In this document: in pieces, positions 46,730-59,885 of the stretch | How the letters are laid out: every line of letters begins with the position of its first letter | Numbering within the stretch: the stretch's first letter is position 1 | NCBI GenBank assembly: GCA_030159075.1 | Contig: BROG01000106.1 | Coordinates: 760,001-824,000 of the forward strand | From: Atrina japonica | Lineage: Eukaryota > Mollusca > Bivalvia > Pterioida > Pinnidae | Direction of reading: 5' to 3' | DNA length: 64,000 nt | The notes under the pieces: generated by a model | The model's database searches: none | Told to the model about the DNA's origin: nothing | The model's input: the letters and a program-made list of their open reading frames with translations, nothing else | Position numbers and translations under genes: made by a program

Positions 46730-48980
46730 CCAAGATGCATGATAAAAGTTCAAGAGATTTAAACATACTGTATGTCTGTAATACATGAGCACAACCAGAG
46801 ATCAAATGTTTGGATACAAGAGCATTGCCATAGACTGTTTTACGTTTATTTTTCGCCAGGTGTTTGTTAATTATCTATGTTATAAGAACAGAGACATTGG
46901 CTCAGTAGCTGGTGATTGTTTCAATTAGATCTGAGTACGTTATGATGTATGTTTTACATGTGGCATGTTGATTTACAACGGCAGCTTCCTATACGCAGTA
47001 TACTGGCTAATGATACGAAAAGGTTCAAACCAACATTACACATAGCCAACAGTCTGTTATAATTACTAGTCTATGTTTTTACTGTATCATCATCTGTAGA
47101 AACGAAAAAAAATATATTTACATTGTGTTAATTAAGAGTATTCTGACCTACCCAGAAACAGATAAATTTGTACATGTATAAATGTGCATGTATATATGTA
47201 CATGTCTTAATGGTAATTGTAAATGGGTAAATGTTTGTTTTTGCTCACTTACTTGTTAGGTACATGTAATTTTTCTTTTTTCTTTCCTTTTCCAAGGTCG
47301 GGAGGGTGATTAACACATAATTGAAACAAAAATTATTATTTGTGAAAAAAAAAATTCAAGAAGTTAATTGAATGATAAGGGATGCTAAATCAAATTTAAT
47401 GACAGCGATTTTCAGATCAGAATAAGTGAAAATGATCTATTTCTTTTAATGATCTTAAACTTATATTTTAATCTAAATATGAAAATCATTTTCTTTTTTT
47501 TTTTAAATTAAATGTTTCCCTTAATTTATAAGGCATTCAGTTCTTATAAAATAAAAAAAAAAAAACGTAAAAAGTCTAGAAATATACATGTATATCATGT
47601 TTGTTTGCATTATTGTGGATTTTATGTCCCCTACAAAAAATTACCCCCGATCGGCAGATCTACATGTAACCTGATTTATGTAAAATGTTTGTTTGTTGTT
47701 TTACATCCTGCCAAGAATTGTTCATTTATACGAGATGTCAGCAGCTTTAGGTGAAGCGCTACAAATTTTGACTTGTACCAATGTAGTGAAGTGTCTTTAA
47801 TATGTAATGTTTAATATGACACATAACCTTTGTTTAATTAACCAATAAAAACAAAGGACTCTTTTGTAAATCAATGAAGTAGACCAGTCCAATAGAGTCT
47901 TTAGGGGTGAATAGGTTATACTGACAACTAGGAAACCATGTGTTTTATTTCTTATGCTGAGGACTTGGCTACAAAAAATACCAAAAAAAAAAACAAAAAC
48001 AAAAAACAGTTGTCAGTCAATACCTATTTGAAACAAAATTCTAATACCAGATCTAGAACTGAGAAATGAACCTGGAAACCCCTCCCCTCCCCCAGTTGTA
48101 AGGTGGTCTCTCCACAAATGAGTCAGTTTCTGGGGGCATGCTCGATTTACCGCGAGAGAACTGTTCCGGTACAGTCTCAGAACACGTTGCAATCGAATGT
48201 ACATGTACCTGGGCATTTATAAAAACTACTGCAGCTGTCATCACAGAGTTTTGTAACTCCTGCCATGTTTATGACATTACTTCCAGCTGCATCATCTTTT
48301 CCGCAGGCACAGTTTGAACTTGTCCAGGACAGTGTTCCAGAGCATTCCAATGGTGTTCTACTTGTCTGGATTGTCCTGGACAGTTAAACGAACATGATAT
48401 GAGAGTGTACAATGTACATGATAGCCAGAGTTTTTAGCATAGGATAAGATTTGAGTCACTTCACTCCGTTACATTTGCATGTCTTGAAATAAGTTTTTTG
48501 TTTGTTGGGTAAAATTCCAACACTGATCCAGTGTAAATACTAAAGGAAAACTATAATTTAAAAGATAAGATACCAAAGAACAAATCAGTATACATGTACA
48601 TACATTTCAATTTATTTCAGTCTATCTGATCTGTCTGTAGTGATTTCAAACAGCATAGGTTTGAAATGTTGGTGTCATATATCTGGGCAGACAGAAATTC
48701 AATAACATATAAATAAAACTCATTAACAAATGCACAGATCTGGATTTTATTTCTTCTAGTATATCATCAGGACCAGTGCCTGCTGAATTTACATTTAGTT
48801 GGTACAGCATAAATACAGGTGATATATTACTGTAGTTAAACCTGACTTACAGTGCTATCAATAAAAGACAAGATCTGTCAATGACAGCAACCTTGATTAT
48901 ATATGTATGTGTTTGCTCTATCAATATTTTACATCTTTCATGACCGGTTTTTCAGGTACCATAATCAATGGCAGCCAATT
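46730..48980. other. Intergenic with a SINE remnant and a GC-richer patch
   Basis: A SINE family 1 remnant lies at about 47685-47815 (TTTGTTTGTTGTTTTACATC, AGGTGAAGCGCTACAAATTT). The patch 48050-48260 is richer in G+C and CpG than its surroundings and has overlapping minus ORFs of 67 and 63 codons; it might be a promoter or a decayed element, not called as a gene. Confidence 0.4.
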
Positions 48981-48984
48981 TTAA

Positions 48985-49810
48985 ACAAGAACCATGACAA
49001 CATATGTACATCTGATACACTACAAGAACCATGACAACATATGTACACCAGATACACTACAAGAACCATGTACACCTGATACACTACAAGAACCATGACA
49101 ACATATGTACATGATACACTACAAGTACCATGACAACATATGTACATCTGATACACTACAAGAACCATGACAACATATGTACACCTTATACACTACAAGG
49201 ACCATGATAACATATGTACACCTGATACACTACAAGAACCATGACAACATATGTACACCTGATACACTACAAGAACCATGACAACATATGTACATCTGAT
49301 ACACTAGAGGAACCATGACAACATATGTACACCTGATACACTACAAGAACCATGACAACATATGTACACCTGATACACTAGAGGAACCATGACAACATAT
49401 GTACACCTGATACACTACAAGAACCATGACAACATATGTACAACCTTATACACTGGACATCTGATACACCTATACACTACAAGAACCATGACAACATATG
49501 TACACCTGTACACTACAAGAACCATGACAACATATGTACACCTTATACACTACAAGAGACAACATATGTACACCTGATACACTACAAGAACCATGACAAC
49601 ATATGTACACCTGATACACTACAATAACCATGACAACATATGTACACCTGATACACTACAAGAACCATGACAACATATGTACATCTGATACACTACAAGA
49701 ACCATGACAACATATGTACACCTAATATACTAGAGGAACCATGACAACATATGTACACCTGATACACTACAAGGACCATGACAACATATGTACATCTGAT
49801 ACATGAGAGA
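48985..49810. repeat. 37-bp minisatellite, about 20 copies
   Basis: Unit ACACCTGATACACTACAAGA plus ACCATGACAACATATGT, with ACATCTG and deletion variants. Confidence 0.97.
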
Positions 49811-49811
49811 G

Positions 49812-50395
49812 ACCTCATGATATACATGTAGTGTGGTTCCCTTACCACTTAGTCAGGGTTTAACTGAATAGTGACGAGAGACATCATGATATAGTGTGGT
49901 TTCCTTACCACTTAGTCAGGGTTTAACTGAATAGTGGCTAGAGACTTCATGGTATAGTGTGGTTCCCTTACCTTATCAGGCTTTAACAAAATAGTGCAGA
50001 GACTTTAAAGTATGGTTTCCTTACCACTTAATCAGGCTGTAACTGAATAGTGGTAAGATATTTCATGATATATAGTGTGGTTTCCTTACCACTTACTGTA
50101 GTCAGGGTTTAACTGAATAGTGTTGAGAGATTTCATGCTAAAGTGTGGTGTCCTTGCCACTTAGTCAGGCTTTAACTAAATAGTGGCAATACTTCATGAT
50201 GTATTATTGTTCCCTTACCACTTAATCAGGCTTTAACTGAATAGTGGTGAGAGACTTCATGATAAAGTGTGGTTTCCTTACCACTTAGTCAGGCTTTAAC
50301 TGAATAGTGGTGAGAGACTTCATGATATAGTGTGGTTTCCTTACCACTTAGTCAGGCTTTAACTGAATAGTGGCGAGAGACTTCATGATATACAT
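49812..50395. repeat. 63-bp minisatellite, about nine copies
   Basis: Unit CCTTACCACTTAGTCAGGCT, TTAACTGAATAGTGGTGAGA, GACTTCATGATATAGTGTGG, TTT. Starts where the 37-bp array ends. Confidence 0.96.
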
Positions 50396-50519
50396 AATAT
50401 TTAGAGTACATGTCCTTATCACTTAGTCAAAAATTGGGTGACTAGAGTTCAGTGACTACAGTTAAGTTCTGACCTATCAGTACATATATGTATCAGTGTT
50501 CACAATATATTACTTTTTA

Positions 50520-50785
50520 TCTCATTTTGTTTGTTTATTGTTGTTTAATGTTCCACTCAAGAATATTTCACTCATATGGAGATGTCACCAAATGCCGGTG
50601 AATTCAAAAGGCTTAAAATTTTGGCCTATGCTCAGCATTTATGGCCATTGAGCAGTGAGGGTTCTTTACGGTGCCAGCACCTACTGTGACACAGGACCTT
50701 AGTTTTTATGGTCTCATCCAAAAGACAGAAACCCAATCTGGACTCAAACTCACGACCTCACGGTCAAGAGTCGAGCGCGCTACCG
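50520..50785 (-). mobile_element. SINE family 1, with tRNA-like head
   Basis: TTTGTTTATTGTTGTTTAAT, TTCACTCATATGGAGATGTC, GGCCATTGAGCAGTGAGGGT, then GGACTCAAACTCACGACCTC and GTCAAGAGTCGAGCGCGCTA: on the minus strand the last part is a tRNA-like head. Confidence 0.85.
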
Positions 50786-50799
50786 TATAGTAGTTGCTG

Positions 50800-51685
50800 A
50801 TTACACCATATGCAGCTGTATACCGACAGTGAAGAATATCAAATTTAAACACATCATTTTTTCTAAAGTAAATGTACTGCTTTTTATTGACTTTTGATCT
50901 GAACTTTTGAGATAATTAGTGGCATTCCAATCAAGTCATACCAAAATATAATCAATATGCCAAGACTCTCATAATGCTACACCATATTCAACTCATTAAA
51001 CGCTCATGTCCCTATAAGCCTGCCTTCCCCCATATTTTACATACAATTGAGAATCTTTTCTAGCTGGTTGACAAGGAGATGTGGACCTGAAAAACTGTAA
51101 GTAACAGTTTATCTGTTAGCCCCCCCCCCTCCCCCGTCAACAAAATTATGTTATGAAAGGTGTCCACAGTAATACATATAGCTACAACAACTTTACCATT
51201 ATGCCTTAATAAAAAAAATAACTGTTTTACGTCAATTTGACTATTAATTGATCCCATTAAGAAACAACCACTTTTTATCAATTTTTGTAGTGCCCTGGGC
51301 TCTTGATGGGTCTAATACGGTATTTTAAATATTTATTATGGTTTCTTTCAACAAGACTTTCCTTTTACTTGTTTATACATGTATGTGCCATGAATTGCGG
51401 TTCTACTGTAGTAATATACATACATTTTAAATCTTCTTGGGCAAAGTGGTGGCGGCTATATTGTTTTCAACACATTGAAATAGAAGTATGAATCAATTCA
51501 ATAGCAATGTTTACGGTTTCAGGATAAACAGAATAGATGGTTGGTGTCTTAAAATACAGGTTGCATTTGAACTCAGGTCAGAAAAATGACACTGACTTGG
51601 CAAGTCTCGCCAGTGTCATCTTCTTTACCCTCATCCAGATACATCCTATACATGTATTTTCAAACACCAACCATTTATTCTCTAG
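50800..51685. other. Intergenic, nothing recognised
   Basis: Has a short C-run near 51121-51136. Small ORFs at 51060-51281 and 51303-51491 are not supported. Confidence 0.45.
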
Positions 51686-51687
51686 GG

Positions 51688-51920
51688 GCCTTCATGGCCA
51701 AATGGTCAGAGCATCATGCTTTGAACCATGAAGTCTCTATGGCCTCACTGGAACCTAAGCTGATTTTTTTTAGAAAGTTTGTAAGTTTACTTGCGGAATG
51801 TTGGTGGTCCCTTCTGGGGTACAATTGTACCTGGGTTCTCTCCTCTACCATAAAAAACTGGCCACTACCATATAACTGAAAAATTGTTGATTGTGGCATT
51901 AAACACTATTTAAAATCATC
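51688..51920 (+). mobile_element. SINE family 2, full-length-like
   Basis: A-box-like CATGGCCAAATGGTCAGAGC, B-box position near TCTATGGCCTCACT, body TTAGAAAGTTTGTAAGTTTA and CGGAATGTTGGTGGTCCCTT, tail AAATTGTTGATTGTGGCATT then AAACACTATTTAAAATC. Confidence 0.82.
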
Positions 51921-51929
51921 TAATCTCTT

Positions 51930-52840
51930 TGTGGCTATCACTATGATGTACCTTTAAGTATTCAGAGGAGGAAATTTTATAATGTTTCCTAACTACACTT
52001 GTTCTTTTACACACTGTCCATATCGTAGGTACATGTATATTCAAACACAAATACTATAAAAATTCATATATACATTTAGACATGTGGGTGGGTTATGATT
52101 TTATATACACGTGGCTTCACAAGTTAGGATAAAAATGATAAAGATTTTTAAATACAAAATAGGCGTTACCAGATAATTCAGTAAAAAGGAATTTTAACTG
52201 TCAAGATTAACACCTAAAGATTTTTAAAAGAAAATTTATCTTAAAATCTCAACGTAAATCAAATCTTTTCTGCACCATTTATTCCATAAGTCTAAGTTGA
52301 TGAAAATATTCTGCATATTTTATTAAATACACGTACATGTATCAACATAGATTTCTTAAATTACTGCAAAAGCCTACAGCAAAATATCAAAATGATGAAA
52401 ATCTGGAGAACTTTATTTGTTGTGAGATAACGCACCATGCTCATCAAGAATCTTAGTACAGATTTTCAAAAAAACAGCTTTCATCTAAAGTGTAAAATAT
52501 GAAACATTTTGGTGTCCGCCTACCCTACCATGATACATATACAATGTACGTACATGACTAATGAATGGATACATGTACCTAATGTTGTATGTTTTATATA
52601 CACAGTAAATGTATTGGTATACAGATTTCACTAATTTTCCAACAATCTATGCCAATATGGAAGGTCCTCCTAAATGACAAAGATCAGCCCTTACTGTAAA
52701 ACATTGGCCAAGTGAGCTAGCACGAGAAATGAGCAAAAACAAACCAATTTACTTAGAACCTACAGGATGTCCTTAAAAAGTATAAGGCAAAATCTGAATT
52801 GTTAATACAGAATACACAACCAGAGTTGTCAGAAGACAAA
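51930..52840. other. Intergenic, nothing recognised
   Basis: AT-rich sequence with scattered ACATGTAC; no exon. Confidence 0.45.
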
Positions 52841-52844
52841 AAAG

Positions 52845-53815
52845 CTCACCTGAAATTGGTGTAAATTTTCAAAATATGATTTTGATTCATAGCTGTCAAG
52901 TTTTAAGTTCAAGATCACTACAAAAGATCATAAGAAATCTATATGTGAAATATCAAAGCCTTTTCCCTCATGGGTTAAAAGTTATAGCCAAGGCCATCCA
53001 TAAAAATTGTTGGTTTGCTGTAATGTGACCGACTTACTCAAAACCTTTGAACTCAAAAATTTTTTATTGCCATTCCGAGAATATATTTTTTTTAAATACT
53101 GGGCCTCCGGTGTGTTTACATTGCTTATACATGTACAGTAAAACTTGCTTTACCAGTCATAAAGACAGTTTTTTGCTGTCCCCTATATTACCATTTGTGT
53201 ACAAATCAACCTCTACATAAAGACCACCTCCATATAAAGACTGGTTTTGTTGTGTCCATTTGGGGGTCTTTATATACAAGTTTCACTGCATTATTACAAT
53301 ACATGTATATGGTTTACAATTTTCCAAAAAAAAAAAAAAACCTACTTACCTAATCACAGTAAAACATCTGGGTCGCGTTACAGCAAACTAACATTTTTTT
53401 AAGGATGGCCTATATTTAAAGTTTTTGAAAAATAGGTCAAAGTCCAAGCTCAAGGTCACTAGGTCAGAAGTCAAGGTACATGTACTAAATGAAAGCTCTA
53501 GTCATAAGAAATATATTTGTGAAATACCAAAGCCCTATCCCTTATGGTTTAAAAGATACAGCCAAGGTTAAAGGATTTTTTTAAGTAGGTCAAAGGTCAA
53601 GGTTAAAAGTCAAGAAACCATATAGAGCTTTGATCATAAGGAATCTACATGTACATGTATGTGAAATATCAAAAGCCCCGTCCCTTGTGGTTAACAAAGA
53701 CATAAGCTAAGGTTAAAGTTTTGTCTGCGGATGCTGACGACAACAATGATCAATGATGCTGATACTGGAAATGGGGCATTAGCTCTCTGGACTTTCATCC
53801 CTAATGAGCTAAAAC
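52845..53815. mobile_element. 'gctcacctga / ggtcaaggtca' element with nested MITE
   Basis: AAAAGCTCACCTGAAATTGG, TATGTGAAATATCAAAGCC and GGTTAAAAGTTATAGCCAAG recur in a second partial copy (53400-53815: AGGTCACTAGGTCAGAAGTC, ATACCAAAGCCCTATCCC). Part of the first copy (GGCCATCC to TTTGCTGTAA, about 52998-53025) is repeated inverted near 53376. A 'tacagtaaaacttgc' MITE (53139-53290) and an A-run lie between. Confidence 0.65.
53139..53290. mobile_element. MITE-like 'tacagtaaaacttgc' element
   Basis: TACAGTAAAACTTGCTTTAC to CAAGTTTCACTGCA; same family as 30023-30208. Confidence 0.8.
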
Positions 53816-54099
53816 ATCTACATGTGGGAGCCGATGTCATACACATGTACATATGTACAAATCGTTAAAGTCTGTGTAGATGACACGGGTACAAAACCAC
53901 AAAGATTGTTCAAGTCTCTTCTAAAAAAATTGTAACCTTCTATGCCAAGTGGCTAGCATAAGGACATTCACAACCTGTAATACTAATAGTGCATTGAAAA
54001 ATTGTGACCCGGATTCCATCCCACGACTTCCAAGCTCCAAGGTATACCATCTGCTACTGCTGTGAGTAACATCACATAAAAACACAAATGATTGATAGG

Positions 54100-55660
54100 A
54101 AACAAAACAATGAAAACCACATCAGTTTTTACCAATCACTGTGCTATTTATAAATAATATCTGCCAATCTGCTATATATAAATAATTTATTGAACACAAA
54201 AATGTAAAGTATTTTGAAAGTGTACTGTATGTTAGCACTTGTACATTGTTGTTTTTGGTAATGATATGTACATTGTATATGCAGTGCATTGTATCATAAA
54301 TGACAAATCCTGCAGAGAAAGCAATTGTTTTAGTAAGTGTTTCTAAATATAGATTTTATGATGCAAAAATAGATTTCCCAGACCCCATCAAACAGAATCC
54401 ATTATCTTGTTAGAACTGAAATGGCATGAACTTATAGCTCGTGTAAGAGATATATTTGCGTAAATAAAAGAATTCCATAGATGCTTTGTACTTGGTTAGT
54501 AAACAGAAGGTGTGAGAGAACAGTTCCATCTAACAGAAAAACAATTTTATCTATGATACGGAAAGATTATGTTTTCTTTAATCATCTTTACTGAAGCACA
54601 TATGCTGCACGTTCTTTACATGTTCTACTGTGTAAAATGTCAATTTATTTTATATATCAGTATTAAGATGACATCACAAAGTGAATACTTTCAGTTATTG
54701 TCAAGTGTAGATTGATTCTCTTTTTTTTATTATTATTATTCCTCCCAAGTCTAAGACCTGTAAGAAGATTGTTTTTATCTGTCTGTCCATAACTTGAACC
54801 AATCCTGGGTCCAACATCACTAAATATATTCAATAATGAAGCTCAACAAACTTCATAATTACAAGATTAAAATAAATGTTCATACAAGATACTGTAAGCT
54901 GCAACTGGTATTTCTGGATAATTACTGCATACATTTATATCAAATAATGGTGAAATTTATTGCTCATAAATTATGAAAAAAAAACTTCAAGTACATTCTC
55001 AAATTTTTAGAACTAAACTCAAAGTATTTTTCATTTTTTATTGAAAAATCATCAATTTTACCCAATGTTTTTTATGAGAATCCAAAAAGGAAATGTAATT
55101 TTAAAGTGCAAAATGGCACTTTTAACCGTGATTTATTGGTTTAGAGGGCACCTACACGATAACATGTGCTTACATGTATCCTCCACTAACACATTTAAAA
55201 CACATTTTTTTTAAAAAAGAAGATAGTTTTTCTTAGAAACAGAATTATCTAATATTTTTTTTCAATGAATTAAAAACAATACCAAAAACAAGATGCTATG
55301 AAATTTTGAAATAGCAGAAAGATTGCACTGAAAAATATGATTGCATTATACCACCATATTAATGGAAGAGCCTCAAAAGGGCACATTTGTGATACAGAGA
55401 TGGGCATGGTGCTGAAAAAGGGCATGACATTTAAAAAGAAAAGGGGGGCATGGTGACACGCCATTCTATGTTGCAATATATTCAAAACTAAAACCACTGG
55501 GTCAGTGCCAGTACCACTGCTGGTGGAATGTGAGTCCCCGATACACTCAAGCTACCTGGTATTAATTGACAAATTGTTCACAAATGAAGATGTGGCCACC
55601 TTTGCTTTGGGCACCACAGAACTGGAACTGTACTATGAAGCAATGTACATGTATCTACAA
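54100..55660. other. Intergenic, nothing recognised
   Basis: AT-rich; the minus ORF 55497-55270 has no supporting feature. Confidence 0.45.
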
Positions 55661-55671
55661 TAGTATTTGTA

Positions 55672-55835
55672 TTGTGTTTTAACCACACTCAATAATTGGT
55701 GGTAGCAAATGTTTAATTGTGTGGAGGAGAACCTGAATACAATGACACCCAGGAAGAAACCACTGTCCTCCTGTAAGTGGTAAACTTTCTCACAAAATCA
55801 ACTTAGGTTCCAACAGAACTTGAATCTACAACTGT
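55672..55835 (-). mobile_element. SINE family 2 copy, minus strand
   Basis: AACCACACTCAATAATTGGT, GAGGAGAACCTGAATACAAT, GGTAAACTTTCTCACAAAAT, CAACTTAGGTTCCAACAGA are the reverse complement order of the 51688 and 57425 copies. Confidence 0.75.
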
Positions 55836-56192
55836 ATACACTGCAATGTACACTCAGCTGTAAATACACACTGAGCAAATCTTTACAAAACATAACTTTA
55901 TAAATAAAGCAAGTTAACACATGTTTTTATAGTGAGAATCAGCACAACACTGTAATTACAGGGTAGATATATAGATCTTTTCTCATTGCTAATCAATTAA
56001 AACCTTTTACTACTTGTTCAGGCAGTGTGGGTAATTAGGTACTCATGGTAGTTAGTTTGAACAGTTATAATGGCCTGTATCTGACAATTATCAACTTATT
56101 TTACATAAATGTAGATTTGTACAATGTAGTTTTTAAACGTTGCCCATATTTTTTCAAATATGATTTATGTTTACTTTCGGGTATTGAATTTG

Positions 56193-56276
56193 TTAAAACA
56201 CCAAAATTTTGAAATATGTGTTATATAATGGCAACATGTAAACACACAGAGAGGTCAGTCACAAACAAAGAGTGGT

Positions 56277-56352
<76 letters not shown>

Positions 56353-56911
56353 CAAAACACAGAGTTTCAACAATACATGTTGTGAAATGCCAAATCCTAC
56401 ATCATGTAATTTTTAAGTTGGTGGAATAGCTGAAACAACTGAATTATTGCCCAAGAAGACAGATGTACAGCTGCATCATTTCATGAGAAAATTGGCAACA
56501 CTGATATTGGTACGTTGATAACAATATTTTTTTAACTTCTGAAGTTTTGTAATCAAACATTATTGTGCAAATATACCAGAGGAAATGTTATATAACCTTG
56601 AAAAATAAAGCACTACTAATCCCATGATTATATAATACCTACATGTATGTAATTAAAGACATTTGATTAATTAAGTGCATTGTTAATCAATGCCAGAAAT
56701 TCAATTAAAAGTCAAGTGATTAAGTTGTTTGGTCATGAGAAAGAAATTTAAGTCATTTTGTCAAATGTCATACTTGTGAAGCGCAAAAAGATTCACTTTG
56801 TTTACAAAAAGATTTTTAAAAAACAACATAATCAACACCTCTCTGTGTGTCTACATGTTGCCATTACATGTATGTGTATATAACACATATTTTAAAATTT
56901 TGGTGTTTTAA
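56193..56911. mobile_element. ~720-bp element with ~60-bp terminal inverted repeats and (CT)n
   Basis: Left end TTAAAACACCAAAATTTTGA, AATATGTGTTATATA, ATGGCAACATGTAAACACAC; right end is the inverse (CTACATGTTGCCATTACATG, ATTTTGGTGTTTTAA). A (CT)n run at 56281-56353 sits just inside the left arm. No transposase ORF. Confidence 0.85.
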
Positions 56912-57090
56912 TACATATCACTTAACTGAATGATGACATATAATTCATTGTAATTACATACATGTACAAAAACAACCACAAAAGTGAATGTCTAACTATA
57001 GTACATTTGTACCTATGTAACAGTATTCACATTATAAGTTGAGTCTGAGGTACACTGTACAGAACTTACATGTACATATTGTACAATATA

Positions 57091-57313
57091 CATACAGTCA
57101 AAGTTGCATTAAAGGTCACATGCTTACACATTTGTATATAGGTCATTTGCCCAAGGCCATTAGGACAGACCTTGGCACAATAACTAGGCCAATATAGAAA
57201 TCACTGATAAATAACCCTTTATTATTTATGCAATAAAATATTGTTTAATCAATCATTAGTGGCTGCTTTTCCCTGTTCCCTTGGGTGGCCTTTATAGACA
57301 AGTTTGACTGTAC
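57091..57313. mobile_element. MITE-like 'tacagtcaaagttg' element
   Basis: TACAGTCAAAGTTGCATTAA to GACAAGTTTGACTGTA; contains GGGTGGCCTTTATAGAC. Confidence 0.8.
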
Positions 57314-57424
57314 ATGTGAAACGTCTTTTGAAATCTATTGCATCCAAGCCAACATATTGCATATATGTACATACATTTGTATATCAAAATATTACATGAG
57401 GTATACATCTCACTTCCAGTTAAC

Positions 57425-57625
57425 ACAGGTTTGAGCCTCACTGGAACCTAAGCTGATTTTTGTAAGAAAGTTTGCCACTTTACATGCAGAAAGCTGAAGG
57501 TCTCCTCCCTGGAACTATTGTAAACAGGTTCTAACCTCTACCAATAAAATCTTGCCACCACCATATAACAAAAATTGTTGAGTGTGTAAATTTTCAGTAA
57601 TCAAAATGAAAATCAAATCAAGTGT
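57425..57625 (+). mobile_element. SINE family 2 copy, plus strand
   Basis: GAGCCTCACTGGAACCTAAG, AAGAAAGTTTGCCACTTTAC, AGCTGAAGGTCTCCTCCCTG, tail AAAAATTGTTGAGTGTG followed by A-rich sequence. Confidence 0.78.
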
Positions 57626-57957
57626 TATACAATTATGATGTCCCTGTACATATATGTATACTAAAAGTTACTTAATACTTTATTTGGCATCCATGTAAAG
57701 TAAAAAAAAAGAATACATAATAACCTTTTTACAACACTGAAAGCTGAAACAAATACTAAAAATTGTATGTTTGATAACTTGAATTTATATACACCTCTTT
57801 ACTGCGTGTAGGTGTCCAGGTAAATGTCATACACTAACCTATAAAAATACCTGTTACCCTCTTTATGTACCATATACATGTATTTACGATGTAGTAACTT
57901 TATTTACACCTGGTAACAATGTACATACCTTTTAACAATGCTTGTTACTCTTTTTAC

Positions 57958-57987
57958 CTTCGCAGGTGGAGCTTCACGAAGTGACAT
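57958..57987 (-). CDS. Possible first coding exon (MSLREAPPAK), minus strand
   Basis: An ATG in strong context (TACCATGT) opens ten codons reading MSLREAPPAK and ends AAG|GTAAAA, a good donor in phase 0. That phase fits the acceptor of the Ser/Pro-rich exon at 41309, so the two may form one gene with a 16.6-kb intron. The exon is short and chance occurrence is quite possible. Confidence 0.28.
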
Positions 57988-58910
57988 GGTACACAAAAAT
58001 CAGAAAAATTAATATCCAATATTCCACAAGTTAATAAAGTAATATCCAACCACCAGTGCTATCAATACTGACAATAAAATGTGTGACTTCTAAACAGAAT
58101 CCATTTGACTTCCATATAAGTAAACACAAATGTCCCATTCACATATAAAATTCCACATACACAATTGAAAGAAAGTTGTTTTTACAGCAAATTCAGATTG
58201 TGGTTATTGATAAACCTCAAAGGATTAACTAGTACAAAATAACTAAAGAATTTTCCCATGTTCCTCTTGAACCTTGTAGATAACGAGTATGTTTTTGTTG
58301 AACACTAATGCCATGTACTAATATTGACACCAGTAAAAAAACAATAAATCAAGCAACTATTTACCAATAATTATCTCCCTTTAACAACTCCACCTAATAA
58401 CATTTTACATACTAAGTATGTTTACTCAGATTTCCAGGTCTCTTGTCATAAATTTTTAATACCTTCAGATCTAGGTCAATAAAACAATTATGGTAAATTC
58501 CTTTCAAACCACTATAGATGCATAGAGTGATAAAATGGGATCATGTTTCCAATAAATAAAAACAATATATTGATAATAAAACAGAAAGGAGAGAAAACAA
58601 ATTCAAAAAATGTGGAATTAAAGATAAGAAATATGTCCACCATACTGTGAGAAACAATAAAATCACCTGATCAAAGTCTGACTCCATAAAATCTTTAACG
58701 TTTCAAGAATGGAAGTCAAATACAAAACTGTGAATGGATAAACTTGAGTTAAATGTAGGTGTTTGTATTAAAATTATTCACTGGAAAATGAATTCATAAT
58801 TTAACATACACAATCTACTTGCAATTATGGGATACCTGCATGTATGCTGTTATGATTCACTGGTTTCTACTTCAGATCACATTTACGTACACTTGTATAA
58901 AGTGTAATAC

Positions 58911-59085
58911 AGTGGCACCTGTCTTCAACTTGGTAGAACATCCCTCCTGCCACTGAAATGTGGTCACTTAATACAGGTGGTCTTTCAAGGTTTTATTTAA
59001 AGTATTATTTAAGCAAGTGCTTTTTATGATGTGGTCTCAGAAGGTTTTCATGAGAGTGGTTTTGACAGGTTCCTCTTTATAATTA
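58911..59085. mobile_element. MITE-like 'gtcttcaacttgg' element
   Basis: ACAGTGGCACCTGTCTTCAA, CACTGAAATGTGGTCACTTA, AGGTGGTCTTTCAAGG and GTTTTGACAGGTTCC; related to 39592-39782. Confidence 0.55.
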
Positions 59086-59227
59086 TATATCTAAATCAAA
59101 ATGTAGCAAACATGGTTTGCACATTTTTTTTCCAATTCTGAATTAGGGACAATTTCTACTCTCAAACTCTAGTATGGCAGTAATTACTTACATGCATATC
59201 AATAAATTGTAATGTAAAAAACTTTGG

Positions 59228-59234
59228 TTTATAT

Positions 59235-59267
<33 letters not shown>

Positions 59268-59400
59268 AATATTTATATAATATATTATATATATATAAAA
59301 ATAGAATCACAAATCATACATATATATATAAATATACATATATTTATATATATATATAGAATATGGTTCATATTTATATTAATATATATATTCTCAATAT
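59228..59400. repeat. Interrupted (TA)n region
   Basis: Runs of TATATATA broken by AAATA and TTTATA segments, strongly self-complementary. Confidence 0.9.
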
Positions 59401-59712
59401 TTGCTAAAAATTTCAAATCAATACTCAAAAACAGAATCACAATAAGACTACATGTAAATAGACATATATATGGTGATTCAAATTACTTGGTAATTCTTAC
59501 ACATGTTTGCTAACTTCCATAAGCTACAGTGTGTACATATATCCAGATTCTATTACTGGTATTACTACAGGCACAATACATTGGTAATTAAAGTCTAACT
59601 TTGTTGCATAATTGTAATTAATTATTTTGTATCTACATGTATAAATATTCCAAAAAACAAAAAGAAATGCAAATGCTAAAAAAGAAATAAAAATTTATCG
59701 CAATCTGTTATA

Positions 59713-59885
59713 CAGTAAAACCTGCTTTAGTGTCCACCTGTGTACAAAGACCACCTGGTTACAAAGACCATTTTTTAATGTCCCAAATAGTACCATTTGT
59801 GTACAAATCAACCTCTATATAAAGAAAACCTCCCTATAAAGATAGTTTTTATTGTGTCCCCCAAGGGTGTCATTGCTGTACATGT
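59713..59885. mobile_element. MITE-like 'tacagtaaaacctgc' element
   Basis: TACAGTAAAACCTGCTTTAG, CAAAGACCACCTGGTTACAA, AGTACCATTTGTGTACAAAT; right end decays near GTCATTGCTGTA. Confidence 0.72.

Noticed and set aside
48013..48244. Overlapping 67- and 63-codon minus ORFs in a GC-richer patch
   Set aside because: Two frames are equally open and neither has recognisable features; could be a decayed repeat or promoter, so not called as coding.
51586..51899. 97- and 61-codon ORFs on both strands
   Set aside because: They fall on a SINE family 2 copy.
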